The notes under the pieces were generated by a model, which was given only the letters and a program-made list of their open reading frames with translations, made no database searches and was not told where the DNA came from. A stretch of 6,694 nt of DNA. Origin: an uncultured Burkholderiales bacterium. Its GTDB lineage: Bacteria > Pseudomonadota > Gammaproteobacteria > Burkholderiales > Burkholderiaceae. Shown here piece by piece: positions 1-6,694 of this stretch; position 1 is the first letter of the stretch, and each line of letters begins with the position of its first letter. Position numbers and translations under genes: made by a program. The DNA lies in contig CAIMWY010000460.1 in the NCBI GenBank assembly GCA_903845315.1, positions 1-6,694 of the forward strand, read 5' to 3'.

Positions 1-158
1 CCGATGAATTGTTGTTTGGTCGATTGACCGAAGGTGGACGCTTGAGTGTCGACATCGATGACAAAGACGAGGTGTTGTTGGACATTCAGCCGTTGCCCAA
101 GAAAGAAAAGGGCGTCAAAGTTGAGCCCAATTCATCTGAAGAAACCACTGCCAACTAA
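1..158 (+). CDS. clpA: ATP-dependent Clp protease ATP-binding subunit ClpA, C-terminal fragment
   Basis: Partial gene entering from the left edge: 51 full codons from base 3, then TAA at 156-158. ClpA is the cytoplasmic AAA+ unfoldase that feeds substrates, including N-end-rule proteins delivered by ClpS, into the ClpP protease. The fragment reads DELLFGRLTEGGRLSVDID and so on, which matches the extreme C-terminus of ClpA (E. coli has the related LLFGSLVDGGQVTV near its end). It continues into a short charged tail, KKEKGVKVEPNSSEETTAN, that is variable in the family. The Walker motifs and the ClpP-binding loop would lie upstream, outside the window. ClpB and ClpX end differently, so ClpA is the best call, but only about 7% of the protein is visible. 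It is separated from yebC by 109 bases and is probably a different transcription unit. No clear stem-loop terminator follows the stop. Confidence 0.85.
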   Translation, partial: DELLFGRLTEGGRLSVDIDDKDEVLLDIQPLPKKEKGVKVEPNSSEETTAN

Positions 159-267
159 GTCCTACAGGCATACCGTCACGACCAACAGGCAACAGACTTT
201 GAGTGGCGAGTGGTTCTATTTGCGCCCGTAAAATTGCCTGAAATTTTCAATACAACAAGGACAGCAC
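159..267 (+). other. intergenic region between clpA and yebC, probable yebC operon leader
   Basis: This 109-base gap is the only one longer than 20 bases in the window, so it is the natural place for the promoter of the yebC-rng run. A TAAAAT hexamer at 229-234 matches the sigma-70 -10 consensus at five of six positions, but no acceptable -35 lies 16-18 bases upstream (TTGAGT at 199-204 is too far away). The start of yebC would then lie about 27 bases after the predicted transcription start. The AT-rich stretch 230-249 holds short palindromes, AAAATT/AATTTT and TGAAA/TTTCA. ACAGGCA occurs twice, at 164-170 and 185-191. There is no stable GC-rich hairpin followed by a T run, so no intrinsic terminator for clpA is apparent. 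The promoter remains a weak inference. Confidence 0.3.
257..261 (+). promoter_or_regulatory. ribosome binding site of yebC
   Basis: AAGGA complements the 16S anti-Shine-Dalgarno sequence and sits six bases before the GTG at 268. It supports GTG as the real start, together with the canonical YebC N-terminus [10 protein letters not shown] that this start produces. Confidence 0.75.
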
Positions 268-987
268 GTGGCGGGACATAGCAAATGGGCCAACATCCAG
301 CACCGCAAGGGGCGCCAAGACGAAAAGCGTGGCCGCATCTGGACCCGACTCATCCGTGAAATCATGGTCGCAGCCCGATTAGGTGGGGCTGACCTCGACA
401 TCAATCCGCGCCTGAGATTGGCGATTGAAAAAGCCAAAGCTGCCAACATGCCGGCAGACAACATTAAACGCAATATCGACAAAGCCACCGGCAACCTAGA
501 GGGTGTGAGCTACGAAGAAATTCGTTATGAAGGTTACGGTATCGGAGGCGCTGCCATCATCGTCGACACTATGACTGACAACAAAGTACGCACCGTGGCT
601 GAAGTGCGTCACGCCTTCAGCAAACACGGAGGCAACTTGGGAACCGAAGGCTCGGTGTCGTTTCAGTTCAAACACTGCGGACAACTGATTTTTGCGCCGG
701 GTAGCGACGAAGACCAAATCTTGGAAATCGCGCTGGAGGCAGGTGCTGACGATGTGATCACGGGAGATGACGGGGCTATCGAGGTGTTGACCGCGCCCAC
801 CGAATTTGAGTCGGTGCAAAAAGCTTTGGACGCAGCGGGCCTCAAACCCGAATTGGCTGAAGTCACCTGGCGTCCTGAAAATACGATCGAACTAAGCGGT
901 GACGACGCCCTCAAAATGCAAAAGATACTGGATGTGTTGGAAGACCTTGACGATGTGCAAGAGGTCCATCACAACGCCGAGCTATGA
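268..987 (+). CDS. yebC: YebC/PmpR (TACO1) family protein
   Basis: A 239-residue cytoplasmic protein, close to the usual length of about 240-250. The family signature starts at residue 1 ([22 protein letters not shown]), followed by the helical [12 protein letters not shown] segment. The conserved [23 protein letters not shown] region lies at about 46-68, YEGYG at 87-91 and [14 protein letters not shown] at 121-134. Members were first described as DNA-binding transcription regulators (PmpR in Pseudomonas). Relatives such as mitochondrial TACO1 act in translation and are linked to ribosome stalling at proline-rich sequences. Which role applies here cannot be read from the sequence, although the ribosome-related neighbours favour translation. 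It uses a GTG start, while the other complete genes here use ATG. Its TGA overlaps the ATG of purD in an ATGA, so purD is probably translationally coupled. In many bacteria yebC sits beside ruvC, which is not seen here. Confidence 0.95.
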   Translation: MAGHSKWANIQHRKGRQDEKRGRIWTRLIREIMVAARLGGADLDINPRLRLAIEKAKAANMPADNIKRNIDKATGNLEGVSYEEIRYEGYGIGGAAIIVDTMTDNKVRTVAEVRHAFSKHGGNLGTEGSVSFQFKHCGQLIFAPGSDEDQILEIALEAGADDVITGDDGAIEVLTAPTEFESVQKALDAAGLKPELAEVTWRPENTIELSGDDALKMQKILDVLEDLDDVQEVHHNAEL

Positions 988-2276
988 AAATTTTGGTCAT
1001 TGGCGGTGGCGGCCGCGAGCACGCGTTGGCCTGGAAGCTTGCCCAATCACACAAGGTGCAAACGGTGTTCGTGGCCCCGGGCAATGGGGGGACGTCAAAG
1101 GACAAACGGCTTGAAAACATTGCGCTCACAGATGTCGTCGCCCTGCGTGAGTTTGCCCAGTCTGAACAAATCGAACTCACCGTGGTGGGCCCAGAGACAT
1201 CCTTGGCTGCAGGCGTTGTAGACGAGTTCCGCTCACACGGCTTGCGCATCTTTGGCCCTACCCAAGCGGCGGCACAGCTTGAAAGCTCTAAGGCATTTAG
1301 CAAGGCCTTCATGAAGCGACACAACATTCCTACCGCTGAGTACGAAACCTTCACCGACCCCGCCGCCGCACACGCGTACGTCAATGGCAAAGGAGTCCCG
1401 ATTGTGGTGAAAGCCGATGGTTTGGCGGCAGGCAAAGGCGTGGTGGTGGCCATGAGCTTGGACGAGGCACACCAAGCCATCGACTTCATGTTGGTCGACA
1501 ACACCCTGGGTGTGACCCACAACGCCGGCGGCGCGCGGGTAGTGATTGAAGAGTTTCTAGAGGGTGAGGAAGCCAGCTTTATCGTGATGTGTGATGGTCG
1601 CAATGTGCTTCCACTGGCAACCAGCCAGGACCATAAGCGCCTGTTGGACGCAGATCAGGGCCCCAACACAGGTGGCATGGGGGCGTATTCTCCTGCGGCT
1701 GTGGTGACGCCAGAGGTTCATGCGCGTGCCATGCGTGAAATTATTTTGCCCACCATCCGGGGTATGGAAAAAGATGGCATCGTTTTCACAGGTTTTTTGT
1801 ACGCTGGTTTGATGATCGATTCCAAGGGAAAGCCCAAGACATTGGAATTCAACTGCCGTATGGGAGACCCGGAAACCCAACCCATCATGATGCGTTTAAA
1901 AACCGATCTGGTAGATGTGCTGTTGGCTGCTACAGAAACAGGCACAGCCAAGCGACTCGATAGTATCGAATTACAGTGGGACCGTCGCAGTGCCGTAGGC
2001 GTTGTCGTGGCAGCTCACGGCTACCCTGAGCTAGCGCGAAAAGGCGACTTGATCACTGGGTTACCCATAGACACAGACGATGTCGTGGTCTTCCATGCTG
2101 CCACGTTGCAGCAAGCGAGCGAGCTGCGAACCACGGGTGGACGCGTTCTGTGCGTGACTGCTTTGGGGGGCACACTCAAACAAGCTCAGCAAATGGCCTA
2201 TGAAACTGCTCAAGTCATTCACTTTGATGGCATGCAGTACCGGCGCGACATAGGTTATCGCGCCATGTTGCGCTGA
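984..2276 (+). CDS. purD: phosphoribosylamine--glycine ligase (GAR synthetase)
   Basis: A full-length 430-residue enzyme of the ATP-grasp superfamily. It joins 5-phosphoribosylamine and glycine with ATP hydrolysis to give GAR, the second step of de novo purine synthesis in the cytoplasm. The N-domain glycine-rich loop IGGGGREHA is at 6-14 and GPE at 69-71. The ATP-grasp lysine loop [11 protein letters not shown] is at 143-153, [10 protein letters not shown] at 189-198 and the family signature [10 protein letters not shown] at 226-235. The metal-binding [13 protein letters not shown] is at 288-300, with E288 and N290 the expected magnesium ligands. The cysteine at 291 replaces the valine or threonine commonly seen there and should not affect catalysis. 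The start ATG lies within the end of yebC (ATGA at 984-987) and has no strong ribosome site, so coupling is likely. The gene ends with tandem in-frame stops, TGA then TAG. Confidence 0.98.
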   Translation: MKILVIGGGGREHALAWKLAQSHKVQTVFVAPGNGGTSKDKRLENIALTDVVALREFAQSEQIELTVVGPETSLAAGVVDEFRSHGLRIFGPTQAAAQLESSKAFSKAFMKRHNIPTAEYETFTDPAAAHAYVNGKGVPIVVKADGLAAGKGVVVAMSLDEAHQAIDFMLVDNTLGVTHNAGGARVVIEEFLEGEEASFIVMCDGRNVLPLATSQDHKRLLDADQGPNTGGMGAYSPAAVVTPEVHARAMREIILPTIRGMEKDGIVFTGFLYAGLMIDSKGKPKTLEFNCRMGDPETQPIMMRLKTDLVDVLLAATETGTAKRLDSIELQWDRRSAVGVVVAAHGYPELARKGDLITGLPIDTDDVVVFHAATLQQASELRTTGGRVLCVTALGGTLKQAQQMAYETAQVIHFDGMQYRRDIGYRAMLR

Positions 2277-2294
2277 TAGCAATTAAACAACCCT

Positions 2295-2939
2295 ATGCCT
2301 CAGACTCCTTTGCAGTCCGAACTGTCTGTTCATTTCAATGGCAGTCGACTGGCACGTGCTGCGCTCACTTTGGCCGGTTGGCGTTTTTGTTTTAAGGGGT
2401 TGCCCTCGAAACAAGGCGTCCTCATTGGCTACCCTCACACCAGCAACTGGGATTTTGTTGTAATGATCCTAGTCAAGTGGTCGATTGGCCTGCCGGTTCA
2501 ATTTTTGGCAAAGCACACCTTGTTTCAAATTCCTTTTTTCGGACGCTGGTTGGCTTGGCTGGGGGGTGTTTCCATAGATCGATCCTCATCTCAAGGGGTG
2601 GTTGCCAATTTGCTGAGCTTGTTCAAGCAACATCAAACTGAGAACCGCTACCTGTGGCTTGCCTTATCTCCTGAAGGAACACGACGACGCACCGAGGGTT
2701 GGCGCAGCGGGTTCTATCAATTGGCCATGTTGGCAAAAGTTCCTTTGTGCATGGTGCGCATCGACTATGGACAAAAAAAAGTGGATTTATCGAATTTCAT
2801 GCATTTGACGGGTTCGGAGGAAGCCGACTATGCGCACATCGCCCGTGTGTACGAAGGCGTGAAAGGGTTTCATGTGTCCCAAGCCGCCCCGATTCAACCC
2901 ATCATGCCAGCCTCTTTAAACCCTAGGACGGAAAAATGA
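2295..2939 (+). CDS. lysophospholipid acyltransferase family protein (1-acyl-glycerol-3-phosphate acyltransferase-like)
   Basis: A 214-residue protein with the PlsC-type acyltransferase signatures. The catalytic HX4D motif is H48-TSNW-D53, GGVSIDR is at 90-96, SPEGTR at 125-130 and the VPL segment around 149-151. The family transfers acyl groups from acyl-ACP or acyl-CoA to lysophospholipids or related acceptors at the inner membrane. The short length and the sequence around YPHTSNWDF and [10 protein letters not shown] resemble a compact subgroup distinct from classical PlsC, so the acceptor is uncertain. The segment at about 54-72 ([18 protein letters not shown]) is hydrophobic and may dip into the membrane. 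The ATG at 2295 is the first start after purD and lies in the same frame as purD, behind the TGA-TAG pair. No Shine-Dalgarno sequence is visible before it. Its TGA overlaps the hemF ATG by four bases. Confidence 0.88.
   Translation: MPQTPLQSELSVHFNGSRLARAALTLAGWRFCFKGLPSKQGVLIGYPHTSNWDFVVMILVKWSIGLPVQFLAKHTLFQIPFFGRWLAWLGGVSIDRSSSQGVVANLLSLFKQHQTENRYLWLALSPEGTRRRTEGWRSGFYQLAMLAKVPLCMVRIDYGQKKVDLSNFMHLTGSEEADYAHIARVYEGVKGFHVSQAAPIQPIMPASLNPRTEK
2925..2932 (+). promoter_or_regulatory. ribosome binding site of hemF
   Basis: AGGACGGA lies inside the last codons of the acyltransferase gene, with AGGA ending seven bases before the hemF ATG at 2936. It supports that start and gives hemF its own initiation signal in addition to coupling through the ATGA overlap. 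Confidence 0.65.
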
Positions 2940-3853
2940 CACCTGTTACTGAGTCGGTACGCGACTACTTGATCGGTTTACAGTCCCGTATCGTAGATGC
3001 TGTGGTTCAAAAAGATGGCGGTACTTTGGTGTCCGACTCCTGGGAAAAGGGCCCCGGCGAACAATTGCAAGGCAATGGCATCACCAAAATTTTAGAAAAC
3101 GGTACCGTTTTTGAGCGAGCGGGCTGTGGCTTTTCACACGTCCGGGGCCCCAAGCTACCACCTTCTGCAACTCAGCATCGTCCTGAGTTGGCAGGCGCGC
3201 CGTTTGAGGCCATGGGTGTGTCATTGGTGTTCCATCCTCGCAATCCCTATGTGCCGACCGTGCACATGAATGTGCGCATGATCGCCGCAACGCCTGCCAA
3301 TGGTGCGGCCGTGTCCTGGTTTGGTGGCGGCATGGACTTGACACCCTACTACGGGTTCACCGAAGACGCGGTGCACTTTCATCGAACCTGTCGAGATGCC
3401 TTGCAGCCCTTTGGTGCAGAGCTTTATCCGCGCTTTAAAACCTGGTGTGACGATTACTTTTGTCTAAAGCATCGTGACGAGCAACGGGGTATTGGTGGCG
3501 TGTTCTTCGATGACTTCTCTGAGCTGGGTTTTGACGACAGTTTTGCCATGTTGCGCAGTGTGGGCGATGCCTTTTTGCCCGCTTATATGCCTATTGTTGA
3601 ACGCCATGAAAACACAGCTCACGGAGAGCGCGAGCGGGCACACCAACTCTACCGTCGTGGCCGCTATGTCGAGTTCAATCTGGTCTGGGACAGAGGCACA
3701 CACTTTGGCCTGCAATCTGGCGGGCGTACGGAATCCATTTTGTTGTCTATGCCACCTTTGGTCAGTTGGTCTTATCAACATCAACCTGAACCTGGATCGG
3801 CTGAACACGCTTTGACGCATGAATTTTTGGTCCGCCGAGATTGGCTTAGATGA
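2936..3853 (+). CDS. hemF: oxygen-dependent coproporphyrinogen III oxidase
   Basis: A full-length 305-residue cytoplasmic enzyme (E. coli HemF is 299). It uses O2 to decarboxylate two propionate side chains of coproporphyrinogen III, giving protoporphyrinogen IX in heme synthesis. Conserved blocks are [11 protein letters not shown] at 59-69, HRPELAG at 81-87, [25 protein letters not shown] at 90-114, [14 protein letters not shown] at 128-141, [19 protein letters not shown] at 170-188 and [16 protein letters not shown] at 240-255. H100, H110, H149 and H179 line up with the four histidines regarded as metal or active-site ligands in the E. coli protein (96, 106, 145, 175), so it should be active. 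Having the oxygen-dependent form implies an aerobic or facultative life. A good ribosome site precedes the ATG. The TGA overlaps the nadD ATG in ATGA at 3850-3853. Confidence 0.98.
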   Translation: MTPVTESVRDYLIGLQSRIVDAVVQKDGGTLVSDSWEKGPGEQLQGNGITKILENGTVFERAGCGFSHVRGPKLPPSATQHRPELAGAPFEAMGVSLVFHPRNPYVPTVHMNVRMIAATPANGAAVSWFGGGMDLTPYYGFTEDAVHFHRTCRDALQPFGAELYPRFKTWCDDYFCLKHRDEQRGIGGVFFDDFSELGFDDSFAMLRSVGDAFLPAYMPIVERHENTAHGERERAHQLYRRGRYVEFNLVWDRGTHFGLQSGGRTESILLSMPPLVSWSYQHQPEPGSAEHALTHEFLVRRDWLR

Positions 3854-4464
3854 ATCGCATCGGCGTTTTTGGAGGTGCTTTTGATCCACCGCATGTGGCA
3901 CATCAAGCCATGGCTCGTGCGGCTTTGGCCCAATTTAAATTGGATCTTTTGAGGGTCATTCCCACCGGCTCGGCCTGGCACAAAGCACGCCCATTAACAG
4001 ATGCTGTGCACCGATTGGCCATGGTTCATCTGGCCTTTGATGACATTCAACCGAGTTGTGTGGACTGTCGTGAAATCGAGCGTCAAGGGCCTACTTACAC
4101 CATTGACACTTTGCTGACCTTGAAAGCCGAGAACCCGCATGCTGCGTTGTTCTTGTTCATTGGTGAAGATCAGGCGCGTGCATTTAAAAGTTGGCGCCGC
4201 TGGGAAGATATTTTGCTCATGGCGACAGTAGTGGTTGCCCAGCGTCCAGAGACACAGGACGACACGGTAAGTCCTAATTTTGCACAGTGGCACAATGGGG
4301 TATCTGCCGACGTGCAAAGATTAGACATGACACCTCAGGCGGTGAGCGCGACCGACATCCGATCCCGTATCGCCCGTGGCGTGACCATGCCACCGTTGTT
4401 GCCCGTACCTGTGCAACGCTATATTGAACAACACCGCCTCTACCAAACACATTCTGATGACTGA
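3850..4464 (+). CDS. nadD: nicotinate-nucleotide adenylyltransferase
   Basis: A 204-residue cytoplasmic enzyme that transfers AMP from ATP to nicotinate mononucleotide, giving deamido-NAD, the penultimate step of NAD synthesis. The nucleotidyltransferase fold is clear: [14 protein letters not shown] at 5-18, with the (H/T)xxH ATP-binding histidines H15 and H18, [22 protein letters not shown] at 101-122 (the usual GxD and W motif), and SATDIRSR at 166-173, equivalent to the ISSTxIR motif that binds the ATP phosphates. An alanine (A17) occupies the glycine position of the classic HxGH motif, which I believe is common in this bacterial group. The start is fixed by the ATGA overlap with hemF and by the family N-terminus. 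There is no separate ribosome site. The 3' end overlaps rsfS by eight bases. The nadD-rsfS-rlmH order is widespread in bacteria. Confidence 0.97.
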   Translation: MNRIGVFGGAFDPPHVAHQAMARAALAQFKLDLLRVIPTGSAWHKARPLTDAVHRLAMVHLAFDDIQPSCVDCREIERQGPTYTIDTLLTLKAENPHAALFLFIGEDQARAFKSWRRWEDILLMATVVVAQRPETQDDTVSPNFAQWHNGVSADVQRLDMTPQAVSATDIRSRIARGVTMPPLLPVPVQRYIEQHRLYQTHSDD

Positions 4465-5092
4465 TTCCCACGCTAAAAAAGATGTTCAAAAACTCCAACG
4501 ATGCATCGTCGATGCCTTGGAGGATGTGAAAGCCCAATCCTTGGATGTGTTTGACACCGAGCATCTCTCTTCTTTGTTTGAGCGTGTGATCATTGCTTCA
4601 GGGACCTCTAACCGACAAACCAAGGCCTTGGCCTCGAGCGTGCGCGACAAAGTGCGTGAAGCCGGTTTTCCCAAACCCCGTATTGAAGGCGAGGACAACG
4701 GCGAGTGGATCATTGTTGACTGTGGCGCTGCGGTGGTGCACATCATGCAACCAACGATCCGCCAGTACTACAACTTGGAAGAAATTTGGGGCGAAAAGCC
4801 GATTCGTCTTAAATTTGGTGCGCCTAAGCCTGCGGCACCAGTTGCTGAAGAGCCTCAAGTTAAAGCGGCTGCAAAGAAAGCCAGTGCTAAAAAATCGGCT
4901 GCTAAAAAATCTGTAGCTCTGCCTTCGTCGACTGCACGGAAAACAGCTGCCAAGACTGCATCCAAAGCCAGCTTCAAATCCAGCACCAAACCAGTGACCA
5001 AAGTGGTGGGTAAGCCTGCTGCAAAAAAATCTGTTGCAAAAACTGCTGCTAAAAAAACTGCGGCTAAAAAGCCGCTTCCCCGCAAGGCATGA
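4457..5092 (+). CDS. rsfS: ribosome silencing factor RsfS with long lysine/alanine-rich C-terminal tail
   Basis: A 211-residue protein. Residues about 8-120 are the RsfS (Iojap/YbeB) domain, which binds ribosomal protein uL14 on the 50S subunit and blocks 30S joining when cells starve. The core shows [37 protein letters not shown], the [20 protein letters not shown] region at 78-97 and YYNLEEIWG at 104-112. E. coli RsfS is 105 residues and ends near this point. Here a further 90 or so residues follow. From 136 to 211 I count 22 lysines, two arginines and no acidic residues, resembling histone H1 or AlgP tails. I chose ATG 4457, overlapping nadD by eight bases, over an upstream in-frame TTG at 4424. 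The chosen start gives a normal family N-terminus, but neither start has a clear ribosome site. The TGA overlaps the rlmH start. Confidence 0.93.
   Translation: MTDSHAKKDVQKLQRCIVDALEDVKAQSLDVFDTEHLSSLFERVIIASGTSNRQTKALASSVRDKVREAGFPKPRIEGEDNGEWIIVDCGAAVVHIMQPTIRQYYNLEEIWGEKPIRLKFGAPKPAAPVAEEPQVKAAAKKASAKKSAAKKSVALPSSTARKTAAKTASKASFKSSTKPVTKVVGKPAAKKSVAKTAAKKTAAKKPLPRKA
4862..5089 (+). repeat. low-complexity A-rich repeats coding the RsfS tail
   Basis: Degenerate repeats of the GCTGCTAAAAAA type code lysine-bounded units. Residues 136-151 form pentads ([15 protein letters not shown]). Residues 162-190 carry a lysine at exactly every fourth position (162, 166, 170, 174, 178, 182, 186, 190), and later units such as KSVAK, TAAK and KTAAK continue the theme to the stop. 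The DNA has A6 runs at 4889-4894 and 4904-4909 and A7 runs at 5023-5029 and 5051-5057. Such tracts tend to vary in length between strains by slippage or recombination. Confidence 0.8.
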
Positions 5093-5556
5093 GGCTTTGG
5101 GTGGTCGCTGTGGGTCAGCGTGTGCCTGATTGGGCGCAGACCGCATGGGACGACTATGCAAAGCGTTTTCCACCCGAGATCAAGGTAGAACTCAAAACGG
5201 TCAAAACAGAACCGCGTGGTTCAAAAACAATCGACACCCTGTATGCCGCGGAACGGGAGCGCATACAAGCTGCTATCCCGCGTGGTTGCCGCATCGTGGC
5301 GCTGGATGAGCGTGGTACGACTCACACCACGCTCGCATTGGCAGAAAAACTCAAACACTGGCAACTTGAAGCCGACGATGTGGCTTTGGTGATTGGCGGG
5401 CCTGACGGCTTAGATCCTGAATTCAAAAAAATGGCCCATGAGCGCATCCGATTGTCTGACCTGACCTTGCCACATGCCATGGTTCGTGTCTTGTTGGTCG
5501 AGCAGCTCTACCGGGCGTGGTCGATCAACGCCAACCATCCCTACCACCGCGAGTGA
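5089..5556 (+). CDS. rlmH: 23S rRNA (pseudouridine1915-N3)-methyltransferase RlmH
   Basis: A 155-residue SPOUT-class methyltransferase, exactly the size of the family. As a dimer it uses S-adenosylmethionine to methylate N3 of pseudouridine 1915 in helix 69 of 23S rRNA, acting on assembled 70S ribosomes. The N-terminus [10 protein letters not shown] is typical. The trefoil-knot SAM site is seen in [12 protein letters not shown] at 100-111, and the family C-terminus follows: [33 protein letters not shown] at 122-154, with the PYHR end that contributes to activity. The ATG shares ATGA with the rsfS stop. AAGG lies only one base before the ATG, too close to work as a normal ribosome site, so coupled translation is likely. 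Pairing with rsfS is a widely conserved arrangement and both products act on the large subunit. Confidence 0.98.
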   Translation: MRLWVVAVGQRVPDWAQTAWDDYAKRFPPEIKVELKTVKTEPRGSKTIDTLYAAERERIQAAIPRGCRIVALDERGTTHTTLALAEKLKHWQLEADDVALVIGGPDGLDPEFKKMAHERIRLSDLTLPHAMVRVLLVEQLYRAWSINANHPYHRE

Positions 5557-5560
5557 TGTG

Positions 5561-6169
5561 ATGTCTTCTTATCCCTTTGTCTATTTGGCCTCACAAAGTC
5601 CTAGGCGTCGCCAATTGCTGGAGCAACTGGGTGTGGCTTATGAGTTGCTGTTGCCAGACTCGAACGAGGATGCCGAAGCCTTGGAGGTGGTGCTTCCCTC
5701 TGAAAGTCCGAAAGCCTATGTGCAGCGGGTGACTTTGCTCAAACTTAATGCCGCTCTGTTACGCATGAAGCGCCGGGGATTGATAGCAGCCCCTGTGTTG
5801 TGCTCTGACACGACTGTGGCGTTAGGCACGACCATTCTGGGCAAACCCAATGACCTAGGCCATGCCCAGCAGATGTTGAGCACACTGAATGGCAAGACAC
5901 ATCGGGTCTTGACCTCAGTAGCCGTGGGCTCGGCACGCAAGCAGCGCAAGGCCTTAAGCATTTCGAACGTGCGCTTTGCCGCAATGACAAAGCAACAAAT
6001 CAACCACTATGTTGCGAGTGGCGAGCCGATGGGAAAAGCAGGCGCCTACGCTGTGCAGGGCAAGGCGGCGGCCTACATAGAGCACATCAGCGGCAGTTAC
6101 TCTGGCATCATGGGCCTGCCCATGTTCGAAACCTCGCAGATCTTGCGTGATTTCGGGTTCAAGGTGTAA
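5561..6169 (+). CDS. maf: Maf family nucleotide pyrophosphatase, probable dTTP/UTP type (YhdE-like)
   Basis: A 202-residue Maf/HAM1-fold protein. Maf enzymes hydrolyse nucleoside triphosphates to monophosphates and pyrophosphate, with roles in removing modified nucleotides and in restraining division. LASQSPRRRQLL is at 9-20, the catalytic-aspartate motif CSDTTVAL at 81-88 (D83), GKP at 94-96, GKTHRVLTSVAV at 111-122, and EPMGKAGAYAVQG at 155-167 leading into GSYSGIMGLPMFET. The subtype can be read: SPRR, SDT and AYAVQG agree with E. coli YhdE (dTTP/UTP pyrophosphatase), whereas YceF has SPWRR, SDQ and SFKSEG. The ATG at 5561, four bases after the rlmH stop, gives the standard N-terminus. A longer in-frame start at 5474 would add 29 residues that only retranslate the rlmH end out of frame and was rejected. 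A weak GAG precedes the start. Confidence 0.96.
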   Translation: MSSYPFVYLASQSPRRRQLLEQLGVAYELLLPDSNEDAEALEVVLPSESPKAYVQRVTLLKLNAALLRMKRRGLIAAPVLCSDTTVALGTTILGKPNDLGHAQQMLSTLNGKTHRVLTSVAVGSARKQRKALSISNVRFAAMTKQQINHYVASGEPMGKAGAYAVQGKAAAYIEHISGSYSGIMGLPMFETSQILRDFGFKV

Positions 6170-6184
6170 CTCTCTAGGCTCACC

Positions 6185-6694
6185 ATGCAACAAGACATTT
6201 TGATCAACTGGTCGCCACAGGAAACCCGCGTTGCCGTGGTCGAAAGTGGCGCGGTGCAAGAACTCCATGTGGAGAGAACCCTAGAGCGCGGCTTGGTTGG
6301 CAATGTGTATCTGGGGCGGGTCTCGCGCGTGCTACCTGGCATGCAATCGGCATTCATCGACATCGGCTTAGAGCGTGCTGCGTTCTTGCATGTGGCCGAT
6401 TTGATGAGCAGCGTGTCGGCCCGTCATGCAGAAACCGAAGGTGGCGTACCCATTGCACCGCTGCCGATCGAGAAACAAGTCTTTGAGGGGCAGTCCTTGA
6501 TGGTGCAAGTCATCAAAGATCCAATTGGCAGCAAGGGCGCTCGCTTGTCGTCCCAAATCAGCATTGCAGGACGCTTGCTGGTTTTTCTGCCACAAGATCA
6601 ACATATCGGTGTGTCACAAAAAATTCCGCTGGAGCAACGCGACATCTTGCGTCGGCGCTTGCAAAAATTGGCGGAAGACGCATCACCGAATGCA
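6185..6694 (+). CDS. rng: ribonuclease G, N-terminal part
   Basis: Open from ATG 6185 to the right edge, giving 170 residues of a protein normally near 490. RNase G is a cytoplasmic endoribonuclease of the RNase E/G family that matures the 5' end of 16S rRNA and takes part in mRNA decay. MQQDILINWSPQETRVAVVE matches the family start. The S1 RNA-binding domain follows with RGLVGNVYLGRVSRVLPGMQSAFIDIG at 35-61 and AAFLHVADL at 65-73, then GQSLMVQVIKDPIGSKGARLS at 102-122 and LVFLPQDQHIGVSQKI at 132-147. The early start, without RNase E's long C-terminal scaffold context and next to maf, fits rng rather than rne. The catalytic DNase-I-like subdomain and its metal-binding aspartates are outside the window. 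The gap after maf is 15 bases, with AGG at 6176-6178 as a modest ribosome site. The maf-rng order is common in proteobacteria. Confidence 0.95.
   Translation, partial: MQQDILINWSPQETRVAVVESGAVQELHVERTLERGLVGNVYLGRVSRVLPGMQSAFIDIGLERAAFLHVADLMSSVSARHAETEGGVPIAPLPIEKQVFEGQSLMVQVIKDPIGSKGARLSSQISIAGRLLVFLPQDQHIGVSQKIPLEQRDILRRRLQKLAEDASPNA

Noticed and set aside
159..230. Possible intrinsic terminator after clpA
   Set aside because: I could not pair a GC-rich stem followed by a T run. Only short imperfect repeats are present.
46..231. Plus-strand open frame of 61 codons over the clpA end and the gap
   Set aside because: It overlaps the clpA reading frame out of phase and has a basic, low-information translation. 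The clpA frame explains this stretch better.
911..1603. Long minus-strand open frame of 230 codons opposite yebC and purD
   Set aside because: It lies wholly opposite well-supported genes, its translation resembles no family I know, and long antisense frames are common opposite GC-rich coding sequence.
4424..4456. Upstream TTG start for RsfS
   Set aside because: It would add 11 residues coded inside nadD by a rare start codon. ATG 4457 gives the usual family N-terminus and a short overlap.
4598..5173. Minus-strand open frame of 191 codons opposite rsfS and rlmH, rich in F, S and R
   Set aside because: Its composition is the mirror of the lysine/alanine repeats of rsfS on the other strand, and it has no recognisable domain.
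5474..5560. Upstream in-frame ATG that would lengthen Maf by 29 residues
   Set aside because: The added residues are the rlmH end read in another frame. The family N-terminus starts at the ATG at 5561.

Overview
The window is ordinary, gene-dense bacterial chromosome. All its genes lie on the + strand. It suggests a betaproteobacterium of the order Burkholderiales, most likely family Comamonadaceae. The reasons are the gene order (yebC, purD, acyltransferase, hemF, nadD, rsfS, rlmH, maf, rng), the close agreement of the hemF, nadD, rsfS and acyltransferase products with what I remember of that family, and a ClpA tail of the same type. Base composition looks only moderately GC-rich, which would fit a freshwater member such as Limnohabitans better than the high-GC genera. 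The genus is an inference and was not tested.

Layout: the last 51 codons of clpA (to 158) are followed by a 109-base gap. A compact run of nine genes then begins with the GTG start of yebC at 268 and runs off the right edge inside rng. The order is yebC (268-987), purD (984-2276), a lysophospholipid acyltransferase (2295-2939), hemF (2936-3853), nadD (3850-4464), rsfS (4457-5092), rlmH (5089-5556), maf (5561-6169) and the first 170 codons of rng (6185-6694). Four junctions are 4-base ATGA stop/start overlaps and one is an 8-base overlap. The other three gaps are 18, 4 and 15 bases. This looks like one transcription unit with translational coupling. I see no terminator or convincing promoter inside it.

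Functionally the run combines ribosome and RNA work with small-molecule synthesis. YebC, RsfS, RlmH and RNase G belong to translation, ribosome silencing, 23S rRNA modification and rRNA maturation. PurD, HemF and NadD make purine, heme and NAD. Maf hydrolyses non-canonical or surplus nucleotides, and the acyltransferase probably modifies membrane lipids. The upstream clpA fragment is the end of a separate protein-quality-control gene.

I found no mobile element, CRISPR array, RNA gene or unknown system. The most unusual element is a lysine/alanine-rich, histone H1-like tail of about 76 residues on RsfS, with strikingly regular lysine spacing. The tail is coded by A-rich repeats that include one correctly phased A AAA AAA slippery heptamer.
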